Shown: positions 1-10,812 of the stretch, one piece after another
Layout of the letters: each line of letters begins with the position of its first letter
How positions within the stretch are numbered: the first letter of the stretch is position 1
Source of the DNA: Tenrec ecaudatus
Taxonomy: Eukaryota; Chordata; Mammalia; Afrosoricida; Tenrecidae
Length of the DNA: 64,000 bases
Assembly: GCF_050624435.1 (NCBI RefSeq)
Contig: NC_134539.1
Location: 120,821,525 to 120,885,524 of the forward strand
Reading direction: 5' to 3'
Notes under the pieces: generated by a model
Database searches by the model: none
What the model saw: only the letters and a program-made list of their open reading frames with translations
Told to the model about the DNA's origin: nothing
Translations under genes and position numbers: made by a program

Positions 1-172
1 CCCTCCCTCCACTGGTTTTGAACCACTCATTGTTCCCTTGTCCCTGTGTTGGCCAACACCTCCTCCCTTCCCCTACCTCCCACACTCTCATGTCCCTCTG
101 GGCCCGTTGGGCCCATTATTTTCTTCTCTCATTGTTTGTCCAGCCTATCTTGTCTAGGCCATAGACCCAACT
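1..172 (-). repeat. Family A retroposon, 5' region, cut by window edge
   Basis: Read on the minus strand, this matches the 5' third of the family A copies at 14956 and 46600: the same order of a GATAGG block, a GGGACATG block, the purine-rich stretch and ACAGGGACAAGGGAACAA. The copy appears 5'-truncated near 172 and continues leftwards out of the window. It diverges more from the other copies than they do from each other. Confidence 0.6.
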
Positions 173-419
173 TTACTGAAAATTGGGAGTATCTTTATTT
201 ACCTTTTTTAAAAAAAACCTAACATTTAGATAAGTTTACATAAAAGAATATAGAAAAGTGTTCATTTGTAAATGTTGAAGTGGGAAGGTGAATGAACTTC
301 ACCTACAAATATAAATAGGTTTGACAATGGCTATTTCTACATATGTACTTATATATACTACAAATATATTCATGATGTCATATAACAGACAAGGGACAAA
401 GTTATAAAAATGTATTAGT

Positions 420-1137
420 CTCTTGACCAAACATATTGTGAGAAGGAGTCATGGACTTGGAATCGATTTCAGGACCATAATCTCAGGGAACATTCAAGGT
501 CAATTGGTGGTAGAACATAGTCCACAAAGACCGTATTCTACATCCTATTCTGATCATTATCCAGTGGTAATTTAGAAAGATTTTTTAGCAGTCATCCAAG
601 GTGAAACTAGTGATTTCCCCACATCCAGAGCAAAAAGCGTGAAGAAAATTAAAGATGTATGGAAACAATTAGTCCAAAGGACTAACAGACCATATGTATC
701 CCAACCTCTAAATGGGAGAAAATGTAGAACAAAACTCAAGAGACCAGACTTACTGGACTGAAAAAAGACTGATGAAACCCCTGAGGCTAAAGCCCTTAGA
801 TGCCCTTCATGTCTGGAGATGAATCCACCACATGGCACAACTTTCAGTCAAACAAGACAGGCTTATAATATGAACAGTAACAACAGGGAGGTACGTACTA
901 CGTAGATCAAAGGGCAGCATTTGTCCAGAGATAAAGCTCAGAATGTAGGAATGAACAGGAAAGAAAGAAGACTGGAAATGGGAACCACAAGGGAAACGTA
1001 TGAAGAATCCTGCTACATTGTGGGGATGGCAATCAATGTCATGAATCAAAATGTGCAGGAATTGTTGAATGGAAAACCAATTTGTTCTGTGAACTTTCAT
1101 CCAAATCACAAAAAAAAAGTTTATTAAAAAAAAAAGA
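420..1137 (+). repeat. Family B afrotherian interspersed repeat
   Basis: This is a 0.7-kb unit ending in an A-rich tail (1110-1137, broken by a TTTATT). It carries phrases I recognise from a very common elephant repeat, such as AATTAGTCCAAAGGACTAA and AGACCAGACTTACTGG, and a terminal block similar to GAACTTTCATCC before the tail. Frames inside it (for example 921-1127) are short and look non-coding. A retroposon derived from a LINE 3' region is likely; the Repbase name is not known to me. Confidence 0.55.
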
Positions 1138-1174
1138 AGACAGAGAGTAAGCAATGGCATAGAAACCAGAAGAT

Positions 1175-2335
1175 ATAAGAGGAATTAGTGAAACTCAAAT
1201 GAAGGCCGAACATGACAGTGAGATAAGAGGCAAGTAAAAGGAAATAGAGGAAAGAACCAGGAGGCAAAGAGCATTTATAGAGGTCTAAATACAGGCATGT
1301 ACATATGCAAATATATTTATATATAACTATAAGGAAATAGATCTATGTACATATATCTATATGTTAAGTGTAAGGTAGCAGACAGACATTGGGCCTTTAC
1401 TCAGGCACTCCCTCAATGCAAGAACACTTTGTTCTAATAACCTGGCATTCCATGATGCTCATCTTCTCTACTTGATCACTAAAGACAAAATGGGTGCATA
1501 ACAAATGTGGTGAAGAAAGCTGATGGTGCCTGGCTATCAAAAGATATAAGCATCTGGGGTTTTAAAGGCTTGAAGATAAACAAGTGGCCATCTAGCTTAG
1601 AAGCAACAAAGTCCACGTGGAAGAAGCACACCAGTCTATGTGATCATGAGGTGTCAATGGGATCAGCTATCAGGCATCAAACAAAAACCCGGAAAACTCC
1701 TATCAATGTGAATGAGAAGAAGTGCAGAGTGGAGAACCAAAGCCCATCTGTATACAATTGGACATCCTCTTACAGGAGGGTCACAAGAAAGAGATCAGTC
1801 AGTCAGGGTACAGTATAGCACTGATGAAACATACAACTTTCCTCTAGTTCTTTGAAGCTTCCTCCCCTCAACTATCATGACCCCAATTCTACCTTACAAA
1901 TCCAGCTAGACCAGAGCTCAAAACACAGGGAATCTAGGACAGATAAACCCCTAAGGATCAATAATGAGAGTAGCAATACCAGGAGGGTAAGGGGAAGGTG
2001 AGGGAAGAAAGGGAGAACCAATCTCAAGGATCTACAAATAACCCCTTCCCTGGGGGATGGACAACAGAAGAGTGGGTGAAGGGAGTGGGTGAAGGGTCAG
2101 TATAAGACATGACAAAATAATAAAAATTTATAAATTATCGTAGGTGAGAGAAGTAGGGAGGGTGGGGGGAAAGAGGGGAAAAATAAGAAGCTGACAGCAA
2201 GGGCTCAAGCAGAAAGAAAATGTTTTGGAAATGATGATGGCAACAAATGTACAAATGTGTTTGACACAGTGGATGCATGTATGGATTGTGATAAGAGCTG
2301 TATGAGCCCTCAATAAAATGATTGGGAAAAAAAAG
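1175..2335 (+). repeat. Family A retroposon, 5'-truncated copy
   Basis: Starts in the GAGGAATTACTGAAAC block, then runs in consensus order: TATA-rich block (1300-1370), CATTGGGCCT block (1390), one copy of the 250-bp module (about 1460-1700), GAAACATACAACTTTCCTC (1827), CTGGGGGATGGACAACAG (2050). It ends in the tail TGTATGAGCCC...AATAAAATGATT plus an A-run. The AATAAA next to the A-tail suggests a polyadenylated RNA intermediate. The 103-codon frame at 1507 starts in the module's own GTGGTGAAGAAAGC phrase and is not conserved. Confidence 0.85.
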
Positions 2336-2769
2336 GAAACAGAGAAAAAAGAAAACTAATCTGCCTGTGGAACTTAACCAAATTGAAAATAAAGCATTTT
2401 TATTAAAAAGAAAGAAATCAGAAGATGCAAGGAATGCTTATGGGGGATGATTTGAGAAACTGTAAACATAGAGAATGCACCAAAGTTAAGTACAAAAAGT
2501 AGAGTGAAGGACTTTAAGAAGGTGATAAATATGCTAATTAATGAGTCTAGACTTTTTCAGAAGTTATTCTTAGACTTATTCTGGTGACTATGTGAAAGAA
2601 ATATAGTAAGGTGTAAAAAATTTTAAATGAGTGTTCAAATCGAAAGCTAGAGAAAAAGCAAGCCGATTTAAGAGTTCTATTTATGAGTAATCGAATGGAC
2701 GGCAGTGTTGCTGTTTTTAAAAAAATCATTTTGTTACTGTTTTGTTTTTATTTACTTACTGTTATTTAA
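2336..2769. other. No gene recognised
   Basis: A+T-rich intronic sequence between two family A copies. No repeat, exon or RNA gene could be identified by eye. The 60-codon minus frame here has no recognisable motif. Confidence 0.6.
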
Positions 2770-3030
2770 AGATAATTTTCTTGGGGGCTCTTACAGCTCT
2801 AATAACCTTCCATACATCAACTGTATCAAGTACATTTGTACATATGTTGCCATCATTTTCTAAATCTATGTGAGCACTTGATTTCAGCTTTTTTCCCTCC
2901 TTCCTTCACCCTCCAACCCTTGTGAACCCTTTATAAATTGTAAATTATTATTTTCCTATCTTACCCTGACTGCTGTCTCCTTTCATTTAAGTTTCTGTTG
3001 TTTGTCCCCCTGGAGGTAGGGGTTTGTGTG
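2770..3030 (-). repeat. Family A 3' end
   Basis: Minus-strand copy of the last 250 bp of family A: poly-T side, GGGGGCTCTTACAGCTCT, the ATTTGTACATATGTTGCC block and the TTTATAAATT block. It is truncated just after the CCCCCTGG block. Confidence 0.75.
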
Positions 3031-3270
3031 TTAATGAGCCGATCATTTGATCAGCTGTGTGTTTCATTAAAAGCTCTAGAGAGGAGTACTGGTGGTGGTA
3101 TGAGTTAGGTTACTAGCTGTAGGTAAGTAGCTTAAATTCATCAGCCCCTCTGTGGAAGAAAGATCAGATTGTTTTGTCCTGTAAAGTTTTATAGTCCTGG
3201 TAACCAGATACAAGAGATGCTATGTGTCAAAACAAACTGAGTGACAGTGAGTGTTGTTTTGCCTTTTTGA

Positions 3271-3495
3271 ACTCAGAGCTCTGGAGGCGCAGTGGTTACG
3301 TGCGCTATTGCTAACTGAAAGGTCAGCAGATGGAACCCACCAGCTACTCAGCAGGACAAAGATGAGGCAGTCTGTTTCTATAACATTACAGCCTGGAAAC
3401 TCTATGGGGTGGATCTGCTCTGTCCTACAGGGTTGCTACCAAACTGGAAACAACTTGAGGACAACAGGTTTGGCTTTGTTTGGGATTTTGTTTTG
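3271..3495 (+). repeat. AfroSINE
   Basis: Head GGAGGCGCAGTGGTTACG, then a GCTAACTGAAAGGTCAGC block, a B-box-like GGAACCCACC, and the diagnostic 3' block CTCTGTCCTACAGGGTTGC. It ends in a T/G-rich tail of the kind shared with RTE elements. Confidence 0.85.
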
Positions 3496-3933
3496 GTTAT
3501 TAAATGCTCAATGTTAATAGACACAATATATTCCACATGGGGAAAAGTTTACATTCTAAAGAGCATAGGGAGACACATAATTCTTCCTTTATACAAATCC
3601 ACTCTTCTATTTTATTTAATTTTCTGGTAATAGAGGAGAAAAAGTAAGGTATCAGGCCTTCTGTTTGAGGTCAGCAGCACTAAGGAAAGATTCTGACCAA
3701 AGTGGCCACCATCTGCTACTTGGCCAAATGAAATAGTGATGCAGGGCTCACTCAACATTCACAAAAGAAGAGAGAAAAGGAAACAGATGACAAAATTGAG
3801 AAATATAAGTAATGGCATAAAAAAGGTTAACAGTTCATTTCTTCTGCTTTTGTTTTGTTTTGCTTTCATTAGAAAATATTGACAAAAGAAGAAAAGAATT
3901 AACATGTATTTAATTTATATCTCTAAAAAGAAA
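3496..3933. other. No gene recognised
   Basis: Intronic sequence of ordinary A+T content between two SINEs; nothing recognised. Confidence 0.6.
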
Positions 3934-4118
3934 AGAGCTCTAGTAGCACAGTGAGCTAACCACTATGCCAGTGGTTTGAACCCACCAGCTGCTCTGCAGG
4001 AAAAAGATGAGGTTATCTTCTCCCATAAAGATTTTAAAACCTCGAAAGCCAAAAGGGGAGTTCTACTCTGTCCTAGAAGGTCACCATGAATCAGAAATGA
4101 TTTGATGGCACTGAGTAT
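3934..4118 (+). repeat. AfroSINE, diverged
   Basis: GAGCTCTAGTAGCACAGTG head, GGTTTGAACCCACCAGCTGC B-box region, and a TCTACTCTGTCCTAGAAGG 3' block. The body carries several substitutions and a shortened tail. Confidence 0.8.
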
Positions 4119-5169
4119 TCCTAAAGACAAAAAGAGAAAAAAATTGGAATTAACAGGGGTATGACTTATCCTACAGTCATACGCCTGCCCAAATTCAAGG
4201 AGGTGGGATCATTCACACCACTTTTCAATGGGAAAAGTGCAAAAGCCACATTGTGAAGAAGCAGGCCTAAGGAAGATACTGTAAGTTCAAAATATAACTG
4301 CTAAGTATTGTTTTTATTTGGTTTTCTTTCGTCCCTATGCACCTGAAGAAGTAAACATCATACACATACATTTATACCCCAAATTTTAAATATTTACAAA
4401 TCCCAGAAAGACAACTTGGATAAACAGTACTGATGAAAATGGAACACATCTGCCAAAAGGAGTGCTACTGAAGGAGGTGACTTTAAAAGTGACATGGAAC
4501 TATCCTTCTATCCTTCAGGAATAAACCACAGATTACCTCTAACTAAAGCTTGAGCTGAACAAAAGATTTACATTTCCAACCTAACAACCTTATGAAAGGT
4601 ACAAAATCAACTGGGAGGAAAGACATAGGACAAAACCAATGAGAACTTCTATCTAATTGGAGAGAGATCAAAATCCTCTATGTACTGTAACTCAGGATAC
4701 CATTTTAAAATTTGAATAGCCTAGTAAACTTGAGGGACTCCCTGATGTGAGGCCCTAAAGTCAATTCATAGCTTTTTTACTGAGGTTTAATTTTTTTAAT
4801 TCTTTTCCCATTAGCTTGACTTCTATAATGAAGTTTTACACACTAAGGAAATGACCATGCTGCCCCTAGAAAAGCAAAGCAAGGACAAAACAAATCTAAT
4901 GAGAAATTTAACTATTTTGCTTTGTAATACTTTTCTAAAGGGGGTGTGGGTAGGCATAATTAACAAAACAAACATGCAAAAACAACAACAAAACCCTCTT
5001 TACAAGGCAAAGCCATAAAGACATATTCATTGTCTGTAGTTCCTAATGGGGATAGTTCCTTTTTTCCAAGGGGTCTATAAAGAAAACATTCCTCCCAGCT
5101 GCTTTAAATTTGTTTTTGTTTTTTTAGATTTTCTTCAATGTTTATTAAATGTCTACTATATAGGTGGTG
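4119..5169. other. No gene recognised
   Basis: About 1 kb of A+T-rich intron with no SINE or LINE signature I can name and no frame longer than 60 codons. Confidence 0.6.
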
Positions 5170-5352
5170 AAGAGACATAATGGCATAGTGGTTACACATT
5201 AGGCTGCTAATAACAAGGTCAGCAGTTCAAAATCACCAGTGGCTCCACATTAGAAAGATGAGGCTTTCTACATCTTATAAACCAGAGGGCAGTTCTGCCC
5301 TGTCTAAAAGAGTTAGCATTGACTCAAAGGCAGTGAGTTTGGGTGTTTGTTT
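5170..5352 (+). repeat. AfroSINE
   Basis: ATGGCATAGTGGTTACACAT head, GGCTGCTAATAACAAGGTCA, AGCAGTTCAAAATCACC B-box region, and 3' GGCAGTGAGTTTGGG tail. It lies about 75 bp before a family D insertion. Confidence 0.8.
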
Positions 5353-5429
5353 TTTAATACAGGTAGTGTTTCAATTGATAGTACATAGGGTTACTATCAG
5401 TCAGGACCAGCTTGAGAGCACTAACATGT

Positions 5430-5917
5430 GGTAGTTACATAATCTGGTGTCAACTTGAGGCTATTAAGAGTGAAGGGGTGGAGTTCAGACTGTCAATCGG
5501 GTTGCAGTTTGATGACCTCATCTGGAAGTGCTATGGAAATAAATAGCTTGCTGGAGGCAGAACACACACACACTCTGCTTTTGTATTCCTGCTGGCAAGA
5601 CACATGGAGCTACACTAGAGCCCTGGAGCTGGAGGAACACATGGAGACCCCTGCCAGTGCTGAGATGGTTCCACTGTCACTGGACCCACAAGACTTTCCA
5701 CCCACTAGCCTGTGATCTTCCTGCATTCGGAGTCATTGCATGTTTTGCATGAGTCTGAAGAGGAATTTATCGACTGGTATTGAATACATGGGCTAATATT
5801 GGACTTATGGACTTGCTCTGGACTGGGCTGTTTTCTCAATATAAAATTGCTTTTTTATATAAAGCTCTTTCTTGTGTCTATGAATTTGTTTCTCTCATCA
5901 ACCCAGACTAACACAAA
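5430..5917 (+). repeat. Family D repeat (about 490 bp) with 8-bp TSD
   Basis: A unit starting GGTAGTTACATAATCTGGTG and ending AACCCAGACTAACACAAA, flanked by TAACATGT at 5422-5429 and 5918-5925. Related copies lie at 16430-16895 (minus), 25195-25400 (3' part) and 49647-50163. The 3' end has TATAAAGCTC and TTTGTTTCTCT blocks reminiscent of a widespread mammalian repeat ending in TTTCTCTGGAGAACCCTG. An 8-bp duplication would suit a hAT-class DNA element; an LTR origin is the alternative. The 86-codon frame at 5455 is unique to this copy. Confidence 0.6.
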
Positions 5918-6055
5918 TAACATGTCAGTTGGAGTCAAGATTAGTAAGACATAATTCTAATATTTCAAAACTTAACAGGAAAGGTAAGTATATAATAAAG
6001 TAACTACAATATCATATAGAAATTGTTAAAGTAGAGGTAGTATAGAGGAGCAGAA

Positions 6056-6240
6056 CTCGGGTGCTGTAGTGAGGTATATGTTGAGCTGCTAACTGCAAGG
6101 ACAGCAGTTCAAACCCACTAGCTCTGTGAGAGACAATGAAGCTTTCTGCTCCCATAAAGATTTACAACCTAAGGAGCAGTTATACTATGCCCCATAAGGT
6201 TGCAATGAGTCAGAATCAATTTTACGGCAATGAGTTGGTG
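6056..6240 (+). repeat. AfroSINE, diverged
   Basis: GAGCTGCTAACTGCAAGG, CAGTTCAAACCCACTAGCTC, TTTCTGCTCCCATAAAGATT, then the tail block AATGAGTCAGAATC and GCAATGAGTTGG. Confidence 0.8.
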
Positions 6241-6349
6241 GAATAATGGAGGCCTAAAAGCCACTGATTCATTCCACCTCAGTTGCTGATCAAGAAAGGC
6301 TTCTAGGACGTAGTGACGCTTAGCCTAGGATTTAAAGAAGGCATAAAGT

Positions 6350-6790
6350 TTGAGGGATGCCAATGTTTAATGTGGTCGACTACTTGTCAAAGAGTTAGAA
6401 CAGGGGTCCTCAAACTACGGTCCACGGGCCACATGCGGCCTGCCAAGGACATTTATCCAGCCCGCTGGGTGTTTTTGCAGTTTGTTTTTTTTTTACTTCA
6501 AAATAAGGTATGTGCGGTGAGCATAGGAATTTGTTCATAGTTTAAAAAAAAACAACAACTATAGTCCGACCCTCCAACGGGTCTGAGGGACAGTGAACTG
6601 GCCTCCTGTTTAAAAAATCTGAGGACCCCTGAGTTAGAGGTTCAAGTCCACCCAGATGTACCTAGGGAAAAGGCCTAGCAATCTACTCCTGAAAATTCAG
6701 GTCTTGAAAAGCCTATGGAGCATTGTTCTACTCTGCCGCACCTGCAGTCACCATGAGTCAAAATAGACTGGATGGCAACTAAGAGTGGTT
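6350..6790 (+). repeat. AfroSINE interrupted by a hAT MITE
   Basis: The head (about 6350-6400, GTGGTCGACTACTTGTCAAA) and the body (from 6640, GGTTCAAGTCCACCCAG to the AGTCAAAATAGACTGG tail near 6770) are one SINE split by the insertion at 6401-6631. Removing the insertion and one TSD restores a continuous SINE. It therefore predates that transposon. Confidence 0.75.
6401..6631 (+). mobile_element. hAT-type MITE, 231 bp, 8-bp TSD
   Basis: The ends are CAGGGGTCCTCAAACT and its near-perfect inverse TCTGAGGACCCCTG. The flanks AGTTAGAA (6393-6400) and AGTTAGAG (6632-6639) form an 8-bp duplication with one mismatch, as expected for hAT transposition. No transposase frame is present, so it is non-autonomous. 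An end fragment of the same family lies at 48742. The family could be one of the horizontally transferred hAT groups reported in mammals (for example the OposCharlie type), but I cannot settle the name. Confidence 0.8.
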
Positions 6791-7044
6791 TGCCTGGCAA
6801 GAAAGGGCAGAAAGGCATTCCATGTGGAGAAAGCAGGTACTGATGCATAAATTAGCATGGATAATCAGGGAACTGTAATAAGTTTAATATAAATAGAGTG
6901 CAAGGCACAAGCAGAAGGGCTGCAGGAAATGAAGCTGGCGTGATAATTAGCAGCCACAATAGCCTCTTGATTTTTTTTTTAAAGGTGTTAATATTCCCAG
7001 CTACAAGACAAACTTCCCAGCTTCCCTTACAACTAGCACTAGCC

Positions 7045-7247
7045 CAGTGGTTCTCAACCTTCCTAATGTTGCGACCCTTTATTACAGTTCCTCATGTTGT
7101 GGTGACCCCCCCCCAACCATAAAATTATTTCCTTTACTACTTCATAAGTGTAATTTTGCTACTGTTATAAATCGGGTAACCCCTGTGAAAGGGTCATTTG
7201 ACAACCCCCCCCCAATGGGGTCACAACCCACAGGTTGAGAACCTCTG
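7045..7247 (-). mobile_element. SPIN (Space Invader) hAT MITE, copy 1
   Basis: The termini CAGTGGTTCTCAACCT and AGGTTGAGAACCTCTG match the known SPIN terminal inverted repeat. Internal blocks AAGGGTCATTTGACAACC and GGGGTCACAACCCACAGG match the SPIN subterminal region. The flanking CACTAGCC at 7037-7044 and 7248-7255 is a perfect 8-bp target duplication. At 203 bp it is a non-autonomous deletion derivative with no transposase. SPIN elements spread horizontally among tetrapods; within Afrotheria they were described from tenrec. Confidence 0.93.
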
Positions 7248-7537
7248 CACTAGCCAATGTAACAGAAGTTGTAGAAGTGTAATGCAAGTTGTTAAGAATT
7301 TTCAAGAAGGCTCTTTAAAAGGTAATTAAGCAGGTAAATTATGTCCTCTTGCCCTTGCCTCCTCTTCCCATCTAGAACAGAGAAACAATGCTTCCAGCAG
7401 CCACTTCACTATGAGTTTGAAGTTAGAAGTCACTAAGGATGATAAACAAGCCTATCTGGCTATGAACTGCCATACAATTGGATAGCCTATCTCCAGATTC
7501 ATGTGTGAGAAAATTACACTCCTTTATCTTATTTAAG

Positions 7538-7755
7538 AGGCACCCTGACGGCAAAGTTGTTAAGCACGTGGCTACTAATCTGAAAGTCAGAAACTCAAAC
7601 CTGGCAGCCACTCTGTGGTAGAAATATGGCAGTCTGCACTTCATAATGACTACTGCCTGGGAACCCTATAGAGCAGTTCGACTCTGTCCTATAAGGTTTG
7701 ATACAAGGCAGAATTAACTTGACAGCAACAGGTCTGGGTTTTATTTGTTTGGGGT
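7538..7755 (+). repeat. AfroSINE
   Basis: ACGGCAAAGTTGTTAAGCAC head, TGGCTACTAATCTGAAAGTC, GGGAACCCTATAGAGCAGTT, CTCTGTCCTATAAGG, and a long GGTCTGGGTTTTATTTG tail. The tail type is the elephant/tenrec variant ending in TTTGGGTTT. Confidence 0.85.
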
Positions 7756-8133
7756 TTATTTTTCTCTCTCTCTTATATATAAGCTGGTGCTGTCTGTTTA
7801 ATATCTAAATTTAGCTCTGACAGTCATCAGGAAAATCCTGACAGAGGTTTAAAAAAGAGTACTCTGAAACACACGCAAAAAAATTCATTCTCAGGTTTAA
7901 GACACAGAACAATCAAAAAGAAGAAGTAACCATCAGTTTTATATACACCTGGGTCTCAGTGTGTTAAACAGATTGAAAAAGAGGTAGACTGAGGCAATAG
8001 ATATTAGCTGAGAGGTTACTGAAAAATTCAATGGAGAGAAGATGGAAGAAAGAAATCGATTCAAGAGAAGGAATAATAAAGATGACTGCTTTCAATGAAT
8101 AATAAGCTGTGAAAAGACAACAAAGGAGTTATG
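7756..8133. other. No gene recognised
   Basis: Intronic interval between a SINE and the second SPIN copy. It starts with a short CTCTCTCT run; nothing else stands out. Confidence 0.6.
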
Positions 8134-8323
8134 CAGTGGTTCTCAACCTTCCTAATGCCATGACCCTTTAATAGTTCCTAATGTTGTGGTGACCCCCCAA
8201 CCATAGAAGTATTTTCCTTGCTACTTCATAACTGTAATTTTGCTACTGTTGTGAATCAGGCGACCCCTGTGAAAGGGTTGTTCGACCTCCAAAGGGGTCA
8301 CGATCCACAGGTGTGAACCACTG
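8134..8323 (-). mobile_element. SPIN (Space Invader) hAT MITE, copy 2
   Basis: Starts CAGTGGTTCTCAACCT and ends TGTGAACCACTG, flanked by a perfect 8-bp duplication GAGTTATG (8126-8133 and 8324-8331). It has the same orientation and internal deletion structure as copy 1. The length is 190 bp; copy 1 is longer partly because of expanded C-runs. Confidence 0.93.
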
Positions 8324-8331
8324 GAGTTATG

Positions 8332-9339
8332 GTTCTAGGCATCTCTGTCCTAAAATGTCATTTGATGAAAACAGAGTTTAAATGATTTTGAAAATTTATA
8401 CTATATTTTTATGTTTCTAGTACCAATGATAAATAGGTCCAGTTCTCCTTCTGAATTGCGCAGACAAGCTAAACAGTTTGTACAGGGTCATATGAAGAGG
8501 TGAGAACTCACTGTTCCTGTAAGGAACTAAAAGCACACACTTTAAAAAACAAACACATGGTAAGCGGAGGAAGGGAAGAAAGCAAGCCAGCATGAAGCTC
8601 TCTGCCATCTCTAAATTCGCACCTAGCTTCTCTTCTGTGGACTAGGAGTTCTCAGCACTGCATGGCTGGAGGCATTCTCCAGACTTTGGCTCTAACTACA
8701 CCCTTTTCACTTCCATGCAAGAAATCATACGTAAGAAAGTGAAATACAAGAGCACCATTTCACATAGTTTTTTTTTAATTTTTGGCAAGGGCTATGTTTT
8801 ATATTAATACACACTGCTTTATACTGTAACTTTTATCAAATGAAACAAGTAAGTCTTCCCTCTCCAGTACATAGTAAGTTTATCAAGTGTGTCAATATTG
8901 TATTTCTTCATTTCTCCCACAGAACCAAGGTAGTGCCAGATTTTTTTTTTCAATTGCTGGTTTTAATAGTTTGGTTCCAAAGACATTAATGAGAATTTAA
9001 TAACATGTGAATCAGAAGATAACAATGGAGGTAAATAAATCCTGGGAACTAGGTTTTTGCTGCCAAAGAAAACTAAGAATTTACAAACATGTGGCAAGAA
9101 GCAAAGTGACAGAGCAAAGGAACTACAACAATTTATAAATGTGCTTGATGTGGCTGAACTGAAGTAAATGTACATACACCAAACTCCTGCAGCACGTTCC
9201 CTACAGAATGGCTTCCGGTAGATGATAAAGGGCAGCCTAGACCAACCACTACAGGCAGTAAGTTATTTGCCGCTGGTCACGATGAAGAGAACATACTACC
9301 AGACTTTCAGAAAATAACTCGGACATATGTGACTTCAGT
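8332..9339. other. No gene recognised
   Basis: About 1 kb of intron without a recognisable repeat. Minus-strand frames of 63 and 70 codons lie here without known motifs and are probably chance. Confidence 0.6.
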
Positions 9340-9470
9340 GGGAGAAAGACAGGGCTTTCTATTCCCATAAAACGTTATGGTCTCAGAAACACACAAGGAC
9401 AGTCCTACCCTGTCCCATATGGTAGACACTATAAATTGGCATGAACTCCATGGTAGTGAATTGAATGGGT
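9340..9470 (+). repeat. AfroSINE 3' part
   Basis: GGGAGAAAGACAGGGCTTTC, TATTCCCATAAAACGTTATG, CTACCCTGTCCCATATGG, ending near AGTGAATTGAATGGG. The head is degraded or missing; a weak trace may extend left to about 9190. Confidence 0.65.
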
Positions 9471-9693
9471 GAGCTAGAGTCATAGATTTTTTTCTTTCTC
9501 TGATAAAAAAAGGGACAAAATTGAAGGTTCATACTTTAATGCAGTCATAATTTTTAAGAATTCTGAAACGGGCCTAAAATTTGTTTGATAAACTAGAATC
9601 TCTAATAATACAAAAGGTTTTGATTCCTTCAAAGTAGACTATTATGCAATATGAACTTGATGAACATGTATTTTAAGAGTTAACAAAAAATAA

Positions 9694-9792
9694 ACGAGAA
9701 GACTTCAAAAAGTTTATGGGAAAATTTATTATCTTTTTTTACCCCACTATTTTTGTTCCATTTTTTCCACAAACTTTTTCAAGCCTCTCATA
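9694..9792. mobile_element. Palindromic mariner-type MITE
   Basis: GACTTCAAAAAGTTTATGGG on the left is mirrored by CCACAAACTTTTTCAAGCC on the right, giving a near full-length hairpin of about 95 bp. At least five other copies occur in the window (21359, 33565, 43681, 51821, 59328); the clearest ones are flanked by TA. This resembles the MADE1-type architecture of non-autonomous mariners. Confidence 0.6.
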
Positions 9793-10082
9793 TGAGGAAA
9801 GCAACTCTAAGTAAAATAATGAAAAAAATTTTGTGATTATGTATTTATTCTATTTTAAGGATTAAAGGATTCTGATAACTGCAATTTTATAGAGTACCTT
9901 CATGAGGCAGAAAAGATGCTAATTTTCTTAACTGAGGCAGAAAAAAATTGACTTACTAATCAAGGACAATGCTAAACCATAACTACTTAGTCTGACCTTT
10001 ATAAAATACTATTCAAGAAAAGTAATAGTTCATAGTACATCAAATAACCATATAAACTGACTCAGTGTTAGATAATTAATTT

Positions 10083-10225
10083 TTTTAAATTGGGGGCTTG
10101 TACAACTCTTATCACAATCTACATATACATCTATGTATCAAGCACATTTGTACATTTGTTGCCATCATCATTCTCAAAACATTTGCTTTCTACTTGAACC
10201 CTTGGTATCAGCTCCTCTTTTAAAA
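10083..10225 (-). repeat. Family A, tail-only copy
   Basis: T-run, then GGGGGCTTGTACAACTC, ACATTTGTTGCCATCATCAT, ATTCTCAAAACATTTGC: the last 140 bp of family A in minus orientation. It abuts the next copy's tail at 10226, giving a tandem double tail. Confidence 0.75.
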
Positions 10226-10812
10226 TCATTTCATGAGGGGTTCATATAACTCCTATCACAATCCATACATACATCAATTGTGTAAAGCACATTTGAACAT
10301 TCGTTGCCCTCATCATTCTCAAAACATTTGCTCTCTACCCAAGTCCCTGACATCAGGTCTTTTTTTCCCCTCCCTCATGGACCCTTGATAATTTATAAAT
10401 TATTTTGTCATATCTTACTCGGTCCCATGTCTCCCTTCCCCCACTTTTCTGTTGTATGTCCCCCAGGGAGGAGGTCACATGTAGATCCTTGAAATAGGTT
10501 CCCCTTTTCCAACCCACCCTCCCTATGCCCTCCCAGTCGCGCCACTCACACCAATGGTCCTGAGGGGATCATCCACTCTGGCTTCCTGTGTTTCCAGTTC
10601 CCATCCAGTTCCCATCTGTACCAGTGTACATCCTCTGCTCTAGTCAGACTTGCAAGATACGATTTGTATAATGACAGTGTGTGTGGGGGGGGGGGGGGAG
10701 GAAGCATTTAGGAACTAGAGTAAAATTGTGTTTTCAATTGTTGCTACATCCCACCCTGACTGTATTGTCTCCTCCCCAAGATCCTTCTCTTCTGTAAGGG
10801 GATGTCCATACA
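10226..10812 (-). repeat. Family A, 3' third
   Basis: A second tail (GGGGTTCATATAACTCC) continues into the CCCAGGGAGGAGG block, the AGTTCCCATCTGTACC block and a 14-G run (10685-10698). It stops at CTGTAAGGGGATGTCC, where a third tail begins. A small internal duplication of CAGTTCCCAT occurs near 10600. Confidence 0.8.

Noticed and set aside
1507..1818. 103-codon frame beginning MVKKADGAWL, and the similar start at 30172
   Set aside because: Both begin in the GTGGTGAAGAAA phrase of the 250-bp repeat module; they diverge immediately and are not conserved proteins.
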